A DNA stretch of 6,792 bases, from contig DIKR01000010.1 of assembly GCA_002424625.1 (NCBI GenBank), positions 30,128 through 36,919 on the forward strand, read 5' to 3'. The position numbers were made by a program, and so were the translations under genes. This DNA comes from Desulfuromonadaceae bacterium UBA5613 (GTDB lineage: Bacteria > Desulfobacterota > Desulfuromonadia > Desulfuromonadales > UBA2197). A model generated the notes under the pieces. It was not told the origin of the DNA, made no database searches, and saw only the letters and a list, made by a program, of their open reading frames with translations. This document shows, piece after piece, positions 1 through 5,121 of the stretch (position 1 is the first letter of the stretch; every line of letters begins with the position of its first letter).

Positions 1-219
1 GACCAGGTCCCCTCACACCCTTCCACAATCTTTTGCAAAGAGGTCCGCTCGCGTAGCAGTTCTTGTGCCTGGTCACCCCGATCCCAAAAACCGGGCCTGG
101 CAATCTCGGCATCCAGCTCGGCTACACGCTCTTTTTTCCCCTCTATGTCAAAGAAACCTCCTCAGCTCGGTGAGCTTGCTGCGCAGAGTATTGAGGAATT
201 CTTTTTCTTCTCTAAACAT
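1..219 (-). CDS. prfB: Peptide chain release factor 2 (RF2), N-terminal part, with programmed +1 frameshift
   Basis: RF2 recognises UGA and UAA in the ribosomal A site and triggers peptide release. Translation starts at ATG 219-217, preceded by AAAGGA with a 5-base spacer. It reads 23 codons (MFREEKEF... ending LTELRRFL) and meets in-frame TGA at 150-148. Skipping T150 gives GAC at 149-147 and an open frame to the window edge: DIEGKKERVAELDAEIARPG, then FWDRGDQAQELLRERTSL. This matches the RF2 N-terminal helical domain (E. coli RF2 continues DYDAKKERLEEVNAELEQ after its own shift). The CDS is therefore the complement of 1-149 joined to 151-219, with 72 codons visible. The GGQ and SPF domains lie beyond the left edge. 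It is not a pseudogene: the stop sits exactly at the conserved recoding signal. It forms its own unit, separated from the upstream tRNA by a terminator. Confidence 0.95.
147..162 (-). promoter_or_regulatory. prfB programmed +1 ribosomal frameshift signal
   Basis: Minus-strand sequence AGGAGG TTT CTT TGA C. An internal Shine-Dalgarno element (162-157) lies 3 bases before the slippery CTT codon (153-151), followed by TGA (150-148) and C147, the poor-termination context. The E. coli prfB element has the same layout (AGGGGG TAT CTT TGA C). In that known mechanism, low RF2 slows reading of UGA and the ribosome slips forward one base, so RF2 controls its own synthesis. Without the shift the product would be a 23-residue peptide. 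Confidence 0.95.
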
Positions 220-230
220 ATAATTCCTTT

Positions 231-248
231 CAAGCTGAATAAAGCTTG
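231..248. repeat. Small dyad between prfB -10 box and ribosome-binding site
   Basis: CAAGCT (231-236) and AGCTTG (243-248) form a perfect 6-bp inverted repeat around a 6-base centre. It begins 2 bases downstream of the -10 box and overlaps the predicted transcription start. Only part of it would be in the RNA, so if it works at all it is more likely a DNA-level operator than a leader hairpin. Chance is possible at this length. Confidence 0.3.
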
Positions 249-250
249 GC

Positions 251-279
251 ATTATAACGAGTCCGGGAGTGATGAGCAA
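251..279 (-). promoter_or_regulatory. Probable sigma-70-type promoter of prfB
   Basis: On the minus strand, TTGCTC (279-274) and a perfect TATAAT (256-251) are separated by 17 bases. The expected start is near 244, giving a leader of about 25 bases before ATG 219 that still contains the AAAGGA ribosome-binding site. It lies downstream of the terminator at 361-392, as expected for an independent unit. The -35 matches only 3 of 6 consensus positions. Confidence 0.55.
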
Positions 280-302
280 GAAAACAGTTACAGAAAACAG
301 TT
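279..302. repeat. Two 11-bp direct repeats just upstream of the prfB promoter
   Basis: AGAAAACAGTT occurs at 279-289 and again at 292-302 on the plus strand, a period of 13 bases. The first copy touches the -35 box of the prfB promoter. The position suits an activator site or an A/T-rich upstream element, but no regulator can be named. Confidence 0.4.
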
Positions 303-360
303 GTTGATTCTGTACGGAAATAAATGTCCGGTACGAAATTAACGTCTTCCTGCCCTTCAC

Positions 361-392
361 AAACAAAAGGGACCAGCCAAAGCTAATCCCTT
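361..392 (-). terminator. Rho-independent terminator after tRNA-Arg
   Basis: On the minus strand AAGGGATTAGC (392-382) pairs with GCTGGTCCCTT (377-367) in an 11-bp stem with two T-G wobbles and a 4-base TTTG loop, followed by TTGTTT (366-361). It begins 8 bases after the 3' CCA of the tRNA, so it probably ends the rpoS-apt-tRNA transcript or a tRNA transcript. It also insulates prfB. Confidence 0.75.
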
Positions 393-400
393 GATTAAAA

Positions 401-477
401 TGGTGTCCCCGAGACGATTCGAACGTCCGGCCCCTTCCTTAGGAGGGAAGTGCTCTATCCTGCTGAGCTACGAGGAC
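401..477 (-). tRNA. tRNA-Arg, anticodon CCU
   Basis: A 77-nt gene including encoded CCA. The acceptor strands GTCCTCG and CGGGGAC pair over 7 bp with one T-G. The D arm is GCTC/GAGC. The anticodon stem CTTCC/GGAAG holds loop CTCCTAA, with anticodon CCT at 443-441, which reads AGG. The T arm is GGACG-TTCGAAT-CGTCT. The discriminator is A. It starts 18 bases after the apt stop codon. I see no convincing promoter of its own, so it may be processed from an apt transcript. Confidence 0.96.
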
Positions 478-495
478 TTAACTGACAGAAATTAT

Positions 496-1011
496 TCAAA
501 ACTGCATAAGGCTAAAGGTCTTGCCGGCGGGGAGGCGTTTGCGGCCGTTGAGAAATTCGAGCTCGGCCATAAAAGCGCATTCAACGACTTCGGCGCCGAG
601 ACCGGTGACCAGGTCATAAACCGCGGCAACCGTACCGCCGGTGGCGAGAAGATCGTCAGCGATCAGGACGCGGTCACCGGGTTTGAAGGCATCTTTATGA
701 ATTTCGAGTGTATCGGTACCATATTCAAGGTCATAAGTCTTGCTGACGGTTGTAAAGGGGAGCTTCCCCGGTTTGCGGACCAGGGTGATGCCGGTGCCGA
801 GTTTATAGGCGAGAGCCGCACCAAGGATAAAACCGCGGGCTTCAACGCCGACGACCTGCTGAATATTCATGCCGATATAGCGATGCGCAATCAAGTCGAT
901 CATGCGGTGAAAAGCCCGAGGGTCGGCCAGCAGGGTGGTGATATCTTTGAATATAATCCCTTTTTTAGGGAAATCGGCAATGTCACGTATCGAATCTTTC
1001 AACTCTTGCAT
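496..1011 (-). CDS. apt: Adenine phosphoribosyltransferase
   Basis: This cytoplasmic enzyme salvages adenine by joining it to PRPP to give AMP and pyrophosphate (EC 2.4.2.7). The 171 residues match the family's usual length. The PRPP-binding signature VLIADDLLATGGT spans residues 115-127. Other family signatures are DFPKKGIIFKDIT (13-25), VGVEARGFILG (54-64), and the flexible-loop RKPGKLP (79-85) that closes over the active site. The end, FSLMQF, is also typical. ATG 1011-1009 has GGAG 8 bases upstream. The gene lies 40 bases after rpoS and 18 bases before tRNA-Arg, all on one strand, so cotranscription with rpoS is likely. No separate promoter stands out in the A/T-rich 40-base gap. Confidence 0.96.
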   Translation of the reverse strand: MQELKDSIRDIADFPKKGIIFKDITTLLADPRAFHRMIDLIAHRYIGMNIQQVVGVEARGFILGAALAYKLGTGITLVRKPGKLPFTTVSKTYDLEYGTDTLEIHKDAFKPGDRVLIADDLLATGGTVAAVYDLVTGLGAEVVECAFMAELEFLNGRKRLPAGKTFSLMQF

Positions 1012-1051
1012 GCTCGCAACTCCGTTGGCGAATTAGATAAAACTAAAAATA

Positions 1052-2056
1052 TTAATTCTTTTTGCGCCGGATAATGGCGGAAGGAGATTCAAACTCCATA
1101 TCGACAGCCATGCGCCGTAACTTTTCAAGGCTCTTGACCTCGATCTGGCGAATGCGCTCGCGCGTCACCCCGAGTTCCTGTCCAATTGTTTCGAGTGTTT
1201 GCGGCTCTTTATCGTTCAAGCCAAAACGTAATATAAGAATTCTTTTCTCCGTCGGAGTCAACGCAGCAAAAAAACGACCGATATGGTTCATCGTGTCTTT
1301 GTTCTCCGCTTGCGTGGAGGAGACTACGGTACTGGTATCTTCTATGGTATCGATCAGACTGTAATCGCCATTCTCCCCCATAGGATGTTCTATGGAGTAG
1401 GTCTTGCGGATCAAGCTCATCAGCCGGCGAACATGATTAATATTCGTTCCCATCGCTTCGGCGACATCAGAGGGATCAACCTCGCCCTGCGATTGGCTGG
1501 CAAGCTCCCGTGAGGTCTTGACCATACGGTTGATGTCGTCGGAGACATGAACCGGCAAACGGATGGTGCGGCTCTGATTAATCAGGGCCCGTTCGATCGA
1601 TTGCCGAATCCACCAGGTGGCATAGGTGGAAAAGCGGCACTCCTTGGCGATTTTAAAGCGTTCGACCGCTTTAATCAGGCCGATATTTCCTTCTTCGATG
1701 AGGTCCAGAAAGGGCAGGCCGCGATTCATGTAACGCTTGGCAATCTTGACCACCAGCCGCAGATTAGCCTCGATCATCTGGTTGCGGGCGAGCGCGTCAC
1801 CCTGCTCGATACGCTGAGCAAGTTCGCGCTCGTCTTCAGCACTTAATAATTTACTGCGTTTGATTTCGCGCAGATAGCATTGAATAGCATCTTCACTCGG
1901 CCCATCACGTTCTTCTATCTCAATCTCAGTGCCTGGGTCGTCATCGGCAATCTCTTCATCAGCAATAAAGTCATCCGCCTCCATGAAATCTTCGTCGATA
2001 ACGTCCTGGTCCTCCTGGTCTTCCTTGTTTTCGTACTCATCGAGAAGAATGCTCAT
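1052..2056 (-). CDS. rpoS: RNA polymerase sigma factor RpoS (general stress/stationary phase)
   Basis: A group 2 sigma-70-family factor of 334 residues, close to E. coli RpoS (330). Residues 1-56 are extremely acidic: about half are Asp or Glu and only Lys11 and Arg50 are basic. Region 1.2 begins near 54 (EDAIQCYLREI). Region 2 follows: NLRLVVKIAKRYMNRGLPFLD (98-118), DLIEEGNIGLIKAVERF (118-134) and the -10 recognition segment RFSTYATWWIRQSIERA (141-157). Region 3 follows RTIRLPVHV (163-171). Region 4.2, the -35 helix-turn-helix, is LETIGQELGVTRERIRQIEV (288-307). The nlpD-rpoS order is the classical RpoS context and separates it from housekeeping RpoD, which is larger. ATG 2056 has GGAG 10 bases upstream. 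A promoter candidate lies in the 74-base gap after nlpD. Confidence 0.95.
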   Translation of the reverse strand: MSILLDEYENKEDQEDQDVIDEDFMEADDFIADEEIADDDPGTEIEIEERDGPSEDAIQCYLREIKRSKLLSAEDERELAQRIEQGDALARNQMIEANLRLVVKIAKRYMNRGLPFLDLIEEGNIGLIKAVERFKIAKECRFSTYATWWIRQSIERALINQSRTIRLPVHVSDDINRMVKTSRELASQSQGEVDPSDVAEAMGTNINHVRRLMSLIRKTYSIEHPMGENGDYSLIDTIEDTSTVVSSTQAENKDTMNHIGRFFAALTPTEKRILILRFGLNDKEPQTLETIGQELGVTRERIRQIEVKSLEKLRRMAVDMEFESPSAIIRRKKN

Positions 2057-2074
2057 CGGCTGTCATCTCCATTT

Positions 2075-2103
2075 ATTATAACGAAAAAGCAAGTACCTGC
2101 GAA
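2075..2103 (-). promoter_or_regulatory. Candidate sigma-70-type promoter of rpoS
   Basis: In the nlpD-rpoS gap, minus-strand TTCGCA (2103-2098, 4 of 6 consensus) and a perfect TATAAT (2080-2075) are 17 bases apart. The expected start near 2068 would fall inside the GGAG ribosome-binding site (2070-2067), leaving a leader of only about 12 bases. The promoter either makes an almost leaderless mRNA or is a chance match in an A/T-rich gap. Confidence 0.4.
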
Positions 2104-2130
2104 TTGGCGAAGTCTATGGAAGTAAACTGT

Positions 2131-2901
2131 TTATGGCAAGTAAAAAGTGGGGTTGAGCGGCTCCCGGTGATGCCGTAATTCAAAATAGAGGCGTGGACTT
2201 CGTCCCTGTGGCGGCACCCCGGAAAGCGCGATGCGTTCATTCTTATCAACAAAACTTCCGACCTTGACAAGATTTTTCTGGGCAAAGGCATAGACCGTAT
2301 AAAAATCGTCATCATGGTGAAGGATGATCATATTGCCAAAGCTGCTGATCCCGTCCCCGCTGTAAATGACACGCCCGGCAGCAGCGGCAAGAACCGGAGT
2401 GCCGGGGGAGGCGGCGATCTCAATCCCTTTACACGGAAAGGGCTTCTGATCGCCGAAACTGCGCAAAAGTGCCCCTTGCAGTGGCCAGGAAAAACTTCCG
2501 GAGACCATAGCCGGCGGTACTTGCGACCCGGATTTTTTACTGACAGCGGTCTCACGACTCTGGATTTTTTTCGGCGGAGCAGGTGAAGATCCCGACTTAG
2601 CAGCTGTTCGTCCGGACGGCGGACGGGACTTCTTCACAACCGGCGGAGTTGCAGGCAGTCGGCGCACTGCTGTGGCTCCGGGAATAAAGAGACGTTCTCC
2701 CTTTTGTAAGGGTTGCGGCGCATCGATACCATTGACGCGGGCCAGCTGGGTTTCGCTGCGCCCGTAAGCGCGGGCAATCTGGCCAAGAGTTTCACCGGAT
2801 TGTACCGGATGGTAGATCCCCGGAGTGGAACAACCGGCAAAGAGACTGATCAGGGAGATGACAAGCAGAAGCAGAGGTGCGTGCCGGGGTGACCTGCCCA
2901 T
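2131..2901 (-). CDS. nlpD: NlpD-like lipoprotein: LysM plus degenerate LytM (M23) domain
   Basis: A predicted envelope lipoprotein of 256 residues. A signal peptide with a leucine-rich core (10-21) ends at lipobox F-A-G-C, with lipidated Cys24. A LysM domain for peptidoglycan binding spans about 31-74 (HPVQSGETLGQIARAYG to RLFIPG). A Pro/Lys/Ser-rich linker covers about 80-132, and an M23/LytM fold about 137-251. The usual zinc ligands are replaced: HxGxD reads C157-K-G-I-E161, YAH reads YAF206, and HFE reads Y239-F-E. It should therefore not be a peptidase. In E. coli such NlpD/EnvC proteins activate cell-wall amidases at division, which is the likely role. I start at ATG 2901, 2 bases after the pcm stop, because it gives a normal signal peptide. 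GTG 2907, overlapping the pcm stop as GTGA, is an alternative. No strong ribosome-binding site is visible, so coupling to pcm is likely. Confidence 0.88.
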   Translation of the reverse strand: MGRSPRHAPLLLLVISLISLFAGCSTPGIYHPVQSGETLGQIARAYGRSETQLARVNGIDAPQPLQKGERLFIPGATAVRRLPATPPVVKKSRPPSGRTAAKSGSSPAPPKKIQSRETAVSKKSGSQVPPAMVSGSFSWPLQGALLRSFGDQKPFPCKGIEIAASPGTPVLAAAAGRVIYSGDGISSFGNMIILHHDDDFYTVYAFAQKNLVKVGSFVDKNERIALSGVPPQGRSPRLYFELRHHREPLNPTFYLP

Positions 2902-2903
2902 CT

Positions 2904-3560
2904 TCACGACGCAGCTTCTGCCCAGCCAGCGCTGCCGATCAGCGGGACAAAGCGGCAATCGACAAGATCTTCTTCGCGATACTCATCAGCGCTGATTCTG
3001 GTCACACGGTGCAGTTGCTGCCCCCCTGCCCCGCCCACCGGAATAACCAGCCGTCCGCCGATAGCGAGCTGGCGATAATAGACCTCAACCATCTTCGGCG
3101 CACCGGCCGTGACGATAATTGCATCAAAAGGGGCTTCTTCCGGCCAGCCGAGCGTCCCGTCGCCGACCCGGACCTGAACATGGGCACAATTGATACTATC
3201 GAGGATTTTGCGGGCACGACGGGCGAGTTGCGGTATACGTTCGATACTGAAAATCCGACTGACCATCTGCGCGAGAATTGCGGTTTGATAACCGGAACCG
3301 GTGCCAATTTCAAGGACGCGATCATCCCGTTTCAATTGCAGCGCCGCCGTCATCAAGGCGACGATATAAGGCTGGGAAATGGTCTGTTTATCGCCGATCG
3401 GCAGGGCGTAGTCGCCATAGGCCTGGCCACGCAAGGCATCCTCGACAAACAGGTGGCGGGGGACCTTGAGAAGTGCCGCCAAGACCAGCGGATCATCGAT
3501 ACCGCGGGGTTTGACATGACGATCGACCATGGTCTGGCGCGCCCGGATAAAGTCGGTCAT
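2904..3560 (-). CDS. pcm: Protein-L-isoaspartate O-methyltransferase
   Basis: A cytoplasmic repair enzyme of 218 residues (EC 2.1.1.77). It uses S-adenosylmethionine to methylate isoaspartyl residues formed by ageing of Asp/Asn, allowing their return to L-Asp. Seen here are the family signature AYGDYALPIGDKQTISQPYI (47-66), SAM-binding motif I VLEIGTGSGYQTA (82-94), and a DAIIVTAGAP strand typical of the Rossmann methyltransferase core. ATG 3560 overlaps the surE stop in an ATGA junction, so translation is probably coupled to surE, and the stop lies 2 bases before nlpD. The surE-pcm-nlpD-rpoS order is also known from gammaproteobacteria and links it to stationary-phase survival. Confidence 0.96.
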   Translation of the reverse strand: MTDFIRARQTMVDRHVKPRGIDDPLVLAALLKVPRHLFVEDALRGQAYGDYALPIGDKQTISQPYIVALMTAALQLKRDDRVLEIGTGSGYQTAILAQMVSRIFSIERIPQLARRARKILDSINCAHVQVRVGDGTLGWPEEAPFDAIIVTAGAPKMVEVYYRQLAIGGRLVIPVGGAGGQQLHRVTRISADEYREEDLVDCRFVPLIGSAGWAEAAS

Positions 3561-4333
3561 CTTAGGGGAACCCGGCTTCCTGCCTGTTCTCCGCCGGGGA
3601 AACCCCAGGCAGAGAGCTCGGCAAAAGATTGATAGTTGGTCAGATCGAGATGCAACGGTGTAATCGAGACATATCCCTGACTTACGGCGTGAAAGTCGGT
3701 TCCTTCGGTATTTTCAAAACTGACCTGACCAGCACCGAGCCAGTAATAATGACGTCCGCGCGGATCAGACTTCTTTTCGATCAGATCGCTGAAACGGCGC
3801 TTGCCTTGCCGGGTCAGACGCATGCCGACAGGGAAGCCACCCGGCACATTGATATTAAGGAAGGTCTCGGCCGGGAGCCGGGTCGCCAGGACCCGACCGG
3901 CAAGATCGACAGCCACAGCTGCGGCGACCGCGAAATCTTCGGCCAGAAAGCGCTCGGCTTCGAGAGAAAAAGCCAGGGCCGGAACCCCCATCAGAGTCGC
4001 CTCCATCGCGGCAGCCACAGTACCGGAATAAGTCAGATCGTCGCCCATGTTCCCGCCGCGATTAATGCCGGAGACAACGAGGTCAGGCTTGCGGCCAAGG
4101 AGTCCATGGATCGCAAGGTTGACACAATCGGTGGGGGTGCCGTCAACGGCAAAGAATCCGGCTCGCAGTTCATCGGCGCGAAGCGGCGAGTGGAGGGTGA
4201 GAGCATGGCTGACAGCGCTGCGCTCCCGATCCGGTGCAACAACGACAACTTCCCCGAGAGTTGCAAGCTGTTCGGCAAGGACAAGAATGCCAGGGGAATG
4301 AACCCCATCATCGTTCGTGACCAAAATCAGCAC
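3557..4333 (-). CDS. surE: 5'/3'-nucleotidase SurE
   Basis: A metal-dependent phosphatase acting on nucleoside 5'- and 3'-monophosphates (EC 3.1.3.5), of 258 residues. The metal site of the family is complete: NDDG with Asp8 and Asp9, Ser39 in RSAVSH (38-43), and Asn95 in SGINRGGNMGDD (88-99). GTPTDC (65-70) and YSGTVAAAMEA are also characteristic. Translation begins at GTG 4333-4331, with GAGG 5 bases upstream. GTG is supported because it leads directly into the invariant N-terminal strand MLILVTNDDG. The gene begins 32 bases after the MerR-type gene and overlaps pcm by 4 bases, so it heads a translationally coupled stress-survival block. Confidence 0.97.
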   Translation of the reverse strand: MLILVTNDDGVHSPGILVLAEQLATLGEVVVVAPDRERSAVSHALTLHSPLRADELRAGFFAVDGTPTDCVNLAIHGLLGRKPDLVVSGINRGGNMGDDLTYSGTVAAAMEATLMGVPALAFSLEAERFLAEDFAVAAAVAVDLAGRVLATRLPAETFLNINVPGGFPVGMRLTRQGKRRFSDLIEKKSDPRGRHYYWLGAGQVSFENTEGTDFHAVSQGYVSITPLHLDLTNYQSFAELSAWGFPGGEQAGSRVPLR

Positions 4334-4365
4334 GGCAACCTCATAACGTTTCGGAGCAAAAAAAA

Positions 4366-4728
4366 TCAGGGGGGCATTTCGAGACGGGCACGCAGCGAGC
4401 GAAGGTCATTTTCAACCTCTCTGAGGAGCAATTGCGCCGGGGAGAGGATCGTCGTCTCAGGGGGAGCAGGAGGAAGGAGGAGTCCGGCAGCGATACGCTT
4501 GCGGGCACCCGCAATCGTAAAGCCGCGTTCATATAGAAGCTCTTTCAGTGCCAGAAGAAATTCGATCTCCTTGCGCCGATAGAGACGTTGTTGCGACCGG
4601 CTTTTGGCCGGTCGCAACGAAGGGAACTCTTCTTCCCAATAGCGCAGCACATGGGATTTAACCCCGACAATCGCAGCAACTTCGCCGATTCTGAAATAGA
4701 GTTTATCCGGAATCTGCTGAGTCGGCAT
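4366..4728 (-). CDS. MerR-family transcriptional regulator, short form
   Basis: A 120-residue DNA-binding protein. Residues 10-35 (YFRIGEVAAIVGVKSHVLRY, WEEEF) form the MerR winged helix-turn-helix start. RLYRRKEIEFLLALKELLYE (48-67) and RGFTIAGARKRIA (68-80) complete wing and second helical pair. After about residue 81 there is only a short Pro-rich stretch and a helix (about 96-116) that could dimerise. There is no effector domain and no cysteine, so it is unlikely to sense metals or redox by thiols. It follows ihfA by 17 bases, as in other Geobacter-type genomes, and precedes surE by 32. The ATG at 4728 has no obvious ribosome-binding site, but the domain starts near it, so the start is secure to within a few residues. 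Its targets cannot be read from sequence. Confidence 0.87.
   Translation of the reverse strand: MPTQQIPDKLYFRIGEVAAIVGVKSHVLRYWEEEFPSLRPAKSRSQQRLYRRKEIEFLLALKELLYERGFTIAGARKRIAAGLLLPPAPPETTILSPAQLLLREVENDLRSLRARLEMPP
4590..4618. repeat. Perfect 12-bp inverted repeat inside the MerR-type gene
   Basis: GTTGCGACCGGC (4590-4601) is the exact reverse complement of GCCGGTCGCAAC (4607-4618), with a 5-base centre TTTTG. It lies in codons for the loop LRPAKSRSQ (about residues 38-46), an otherwise normal part of the protein. A transcript would form a very stable hairpin here. No T-run follows on either strand, so it is not a standard terminator. Confidence 0.85.
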
Positions 4729-4745
4729 AATCGGATTTTTAATAC

Positions 4746-5033
4746 TTATTCGACATCTTCATGGTTGATCGACGCCTTCAAGACCTGGCTCGGCTTAAAG
4801 GTCAAAATCCGTCGTGACGAAATCTTGATCTCTTCACCGGTCTGGGGATTGCGTCCACGCCGGGTCGATTTGTCTTTGACGACAAAGTTGCCGAAACCGG
4901 CAATTTTTATCTTCTCACCATTCTCAAGGGTCTCCTTGATCAGGTCAAAGACCATTTCCACAATGTCAGCCGATTCCTTTTTAGAAAATCCGGTCTTGAC
5001 ATAAACATTTTCCACCAAATCCGCTTTAGTCAT
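4746..5033 (-). CDS. ihfA: Integration host factor alpha subunit
   Basis: A 95-residue DNA-bending protein of the HU/IHF family. The alpha subunit pairs with IHF-beta (not in this window) and makes sharp bends that assist transcription, replication and recombination. Seen are the N-terminal helices MTKADLVENVYVKTGFSKKE, the GFGNF core (46-50), and the DNA-binding arm RRGRNPQTGEEI (58-69) with the intercalating Pro63 and the RNP tip. Assignment to IHF-alpha rather than HU or IHF-beta rests on the position directly after pheT and the resemblance of the start to E. coli MALTKAEM. ATG 5033 is chosen over GTG 5042 because AGGAGG (5047-5042) is 8 bases before the ATG but overlaps the GTG. It is probably cotranscribed with the MerR-type gene. 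Confidence 0.93.
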   Translation of the reverse strand: MTKADLVENVYVKTGFSKKESADIVEMVFDLIKETLENGEKIKIAGFGNFVVKDKSTRRGRNPQTGEEIKISSRRILTFKPSQVLKASINHEDVE

Positions 5034-5041
5034 TGAAGCCA

Positions 5042-5047
5042 CCTCCT
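5042..5047 (-). promoter_or_regulatory. Ribosome-binding site that fixes the ihfA start
   Basis: A perfect AGGAGG on the minus strand, 8 bases before ATG 5033. The longer reading frame could begin at GTG 5042, but that codon uses the last G of this site and so cannot be served by it. Confidence 0.85.
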
Positions 5048-5083
5048 CGAGCGAAGAACAAATTAGTACTTAATTTTCGGGTA

Positions 5084-5112
5084 GCTATAACACAGGGGCA
5101 TCGCCGGTTCAA
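5084..5112 (-). promoter_or_regulatory. Candidate promoter of ihfA in the pheT-ihfA gap
   Basis: Minus-strand TTGAAC (5112-5107, 4 of 6 consensus), 17 bases, then TATAGC (5089-5084, 4 of 6) preceded by TGT, an extended -10 element. Transcription would start near 5077, with a leader of about 44 bases before ATG 5033. The gap of 88 bases shows no clear terminator after pheT, so readthrough from pheT is probably added to this promoter, as known for pheST-ihfA in E. coli. Confidence 0.45.
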
Positions 5113-5121
5113 TTGTTTTTT

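Noticed and set aside
148..150. In-frame TGA in prfB read as selenocysteine or as a pseudogene lesion
   Set aside because: After TGA the same frame does not encode RF2 and soon stops, while the +1 frame does. The flanking SD-CTT-TGA-C arrangement is the known recoding signal.
148..366. A 72-codon minus-strand protein with a hydrophobic segment starting at 366
   Set aside because: Its first 49 codons run from within the tRNA terminator through the prfB promoter region. The real part begins at ATG 219, which has a ribosome-binding site, and is the first frame of prfB.
401..477. tRNA-Arg as an attachment site for an integrated element
   Set aside because: The tRNA is intact, is followed directly by its terminator and then the core gene prfB, and no integrase or repeated tRNA 3' end is visible.
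391..1074. Long plus-strand frame of 227 codons across tRNA-Arg and apt
   Set aside because: It reads through the complement of an intact tRNA gene and of apt, whose PRPP motif is clear. It has no family resemblance and no ribosome-binding site.
2902..2958. Upstream start of nlpD at 2958
   Set aside because: It would overlap pcm by 55 bases and put 19 polar residues before the signal peptide. ATG 2901 gives a normal lipoprotein leader.
4358..4380. Run of eight T after the MerR-type gene stop codon as a terminator
   Set aside because: No stem-forming sequence precedes the T-run on the minus strand, so it does not meet the Rho-independent pattern.
2877..4582. Plus-strand frames of 251 and 317 codons opposite pcm and surE/merR
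   Set aside because: Both are antisense shadows of genes with complete catalytic motifs on the minus strand. Their products are low-complexity mixtures of charged residues.
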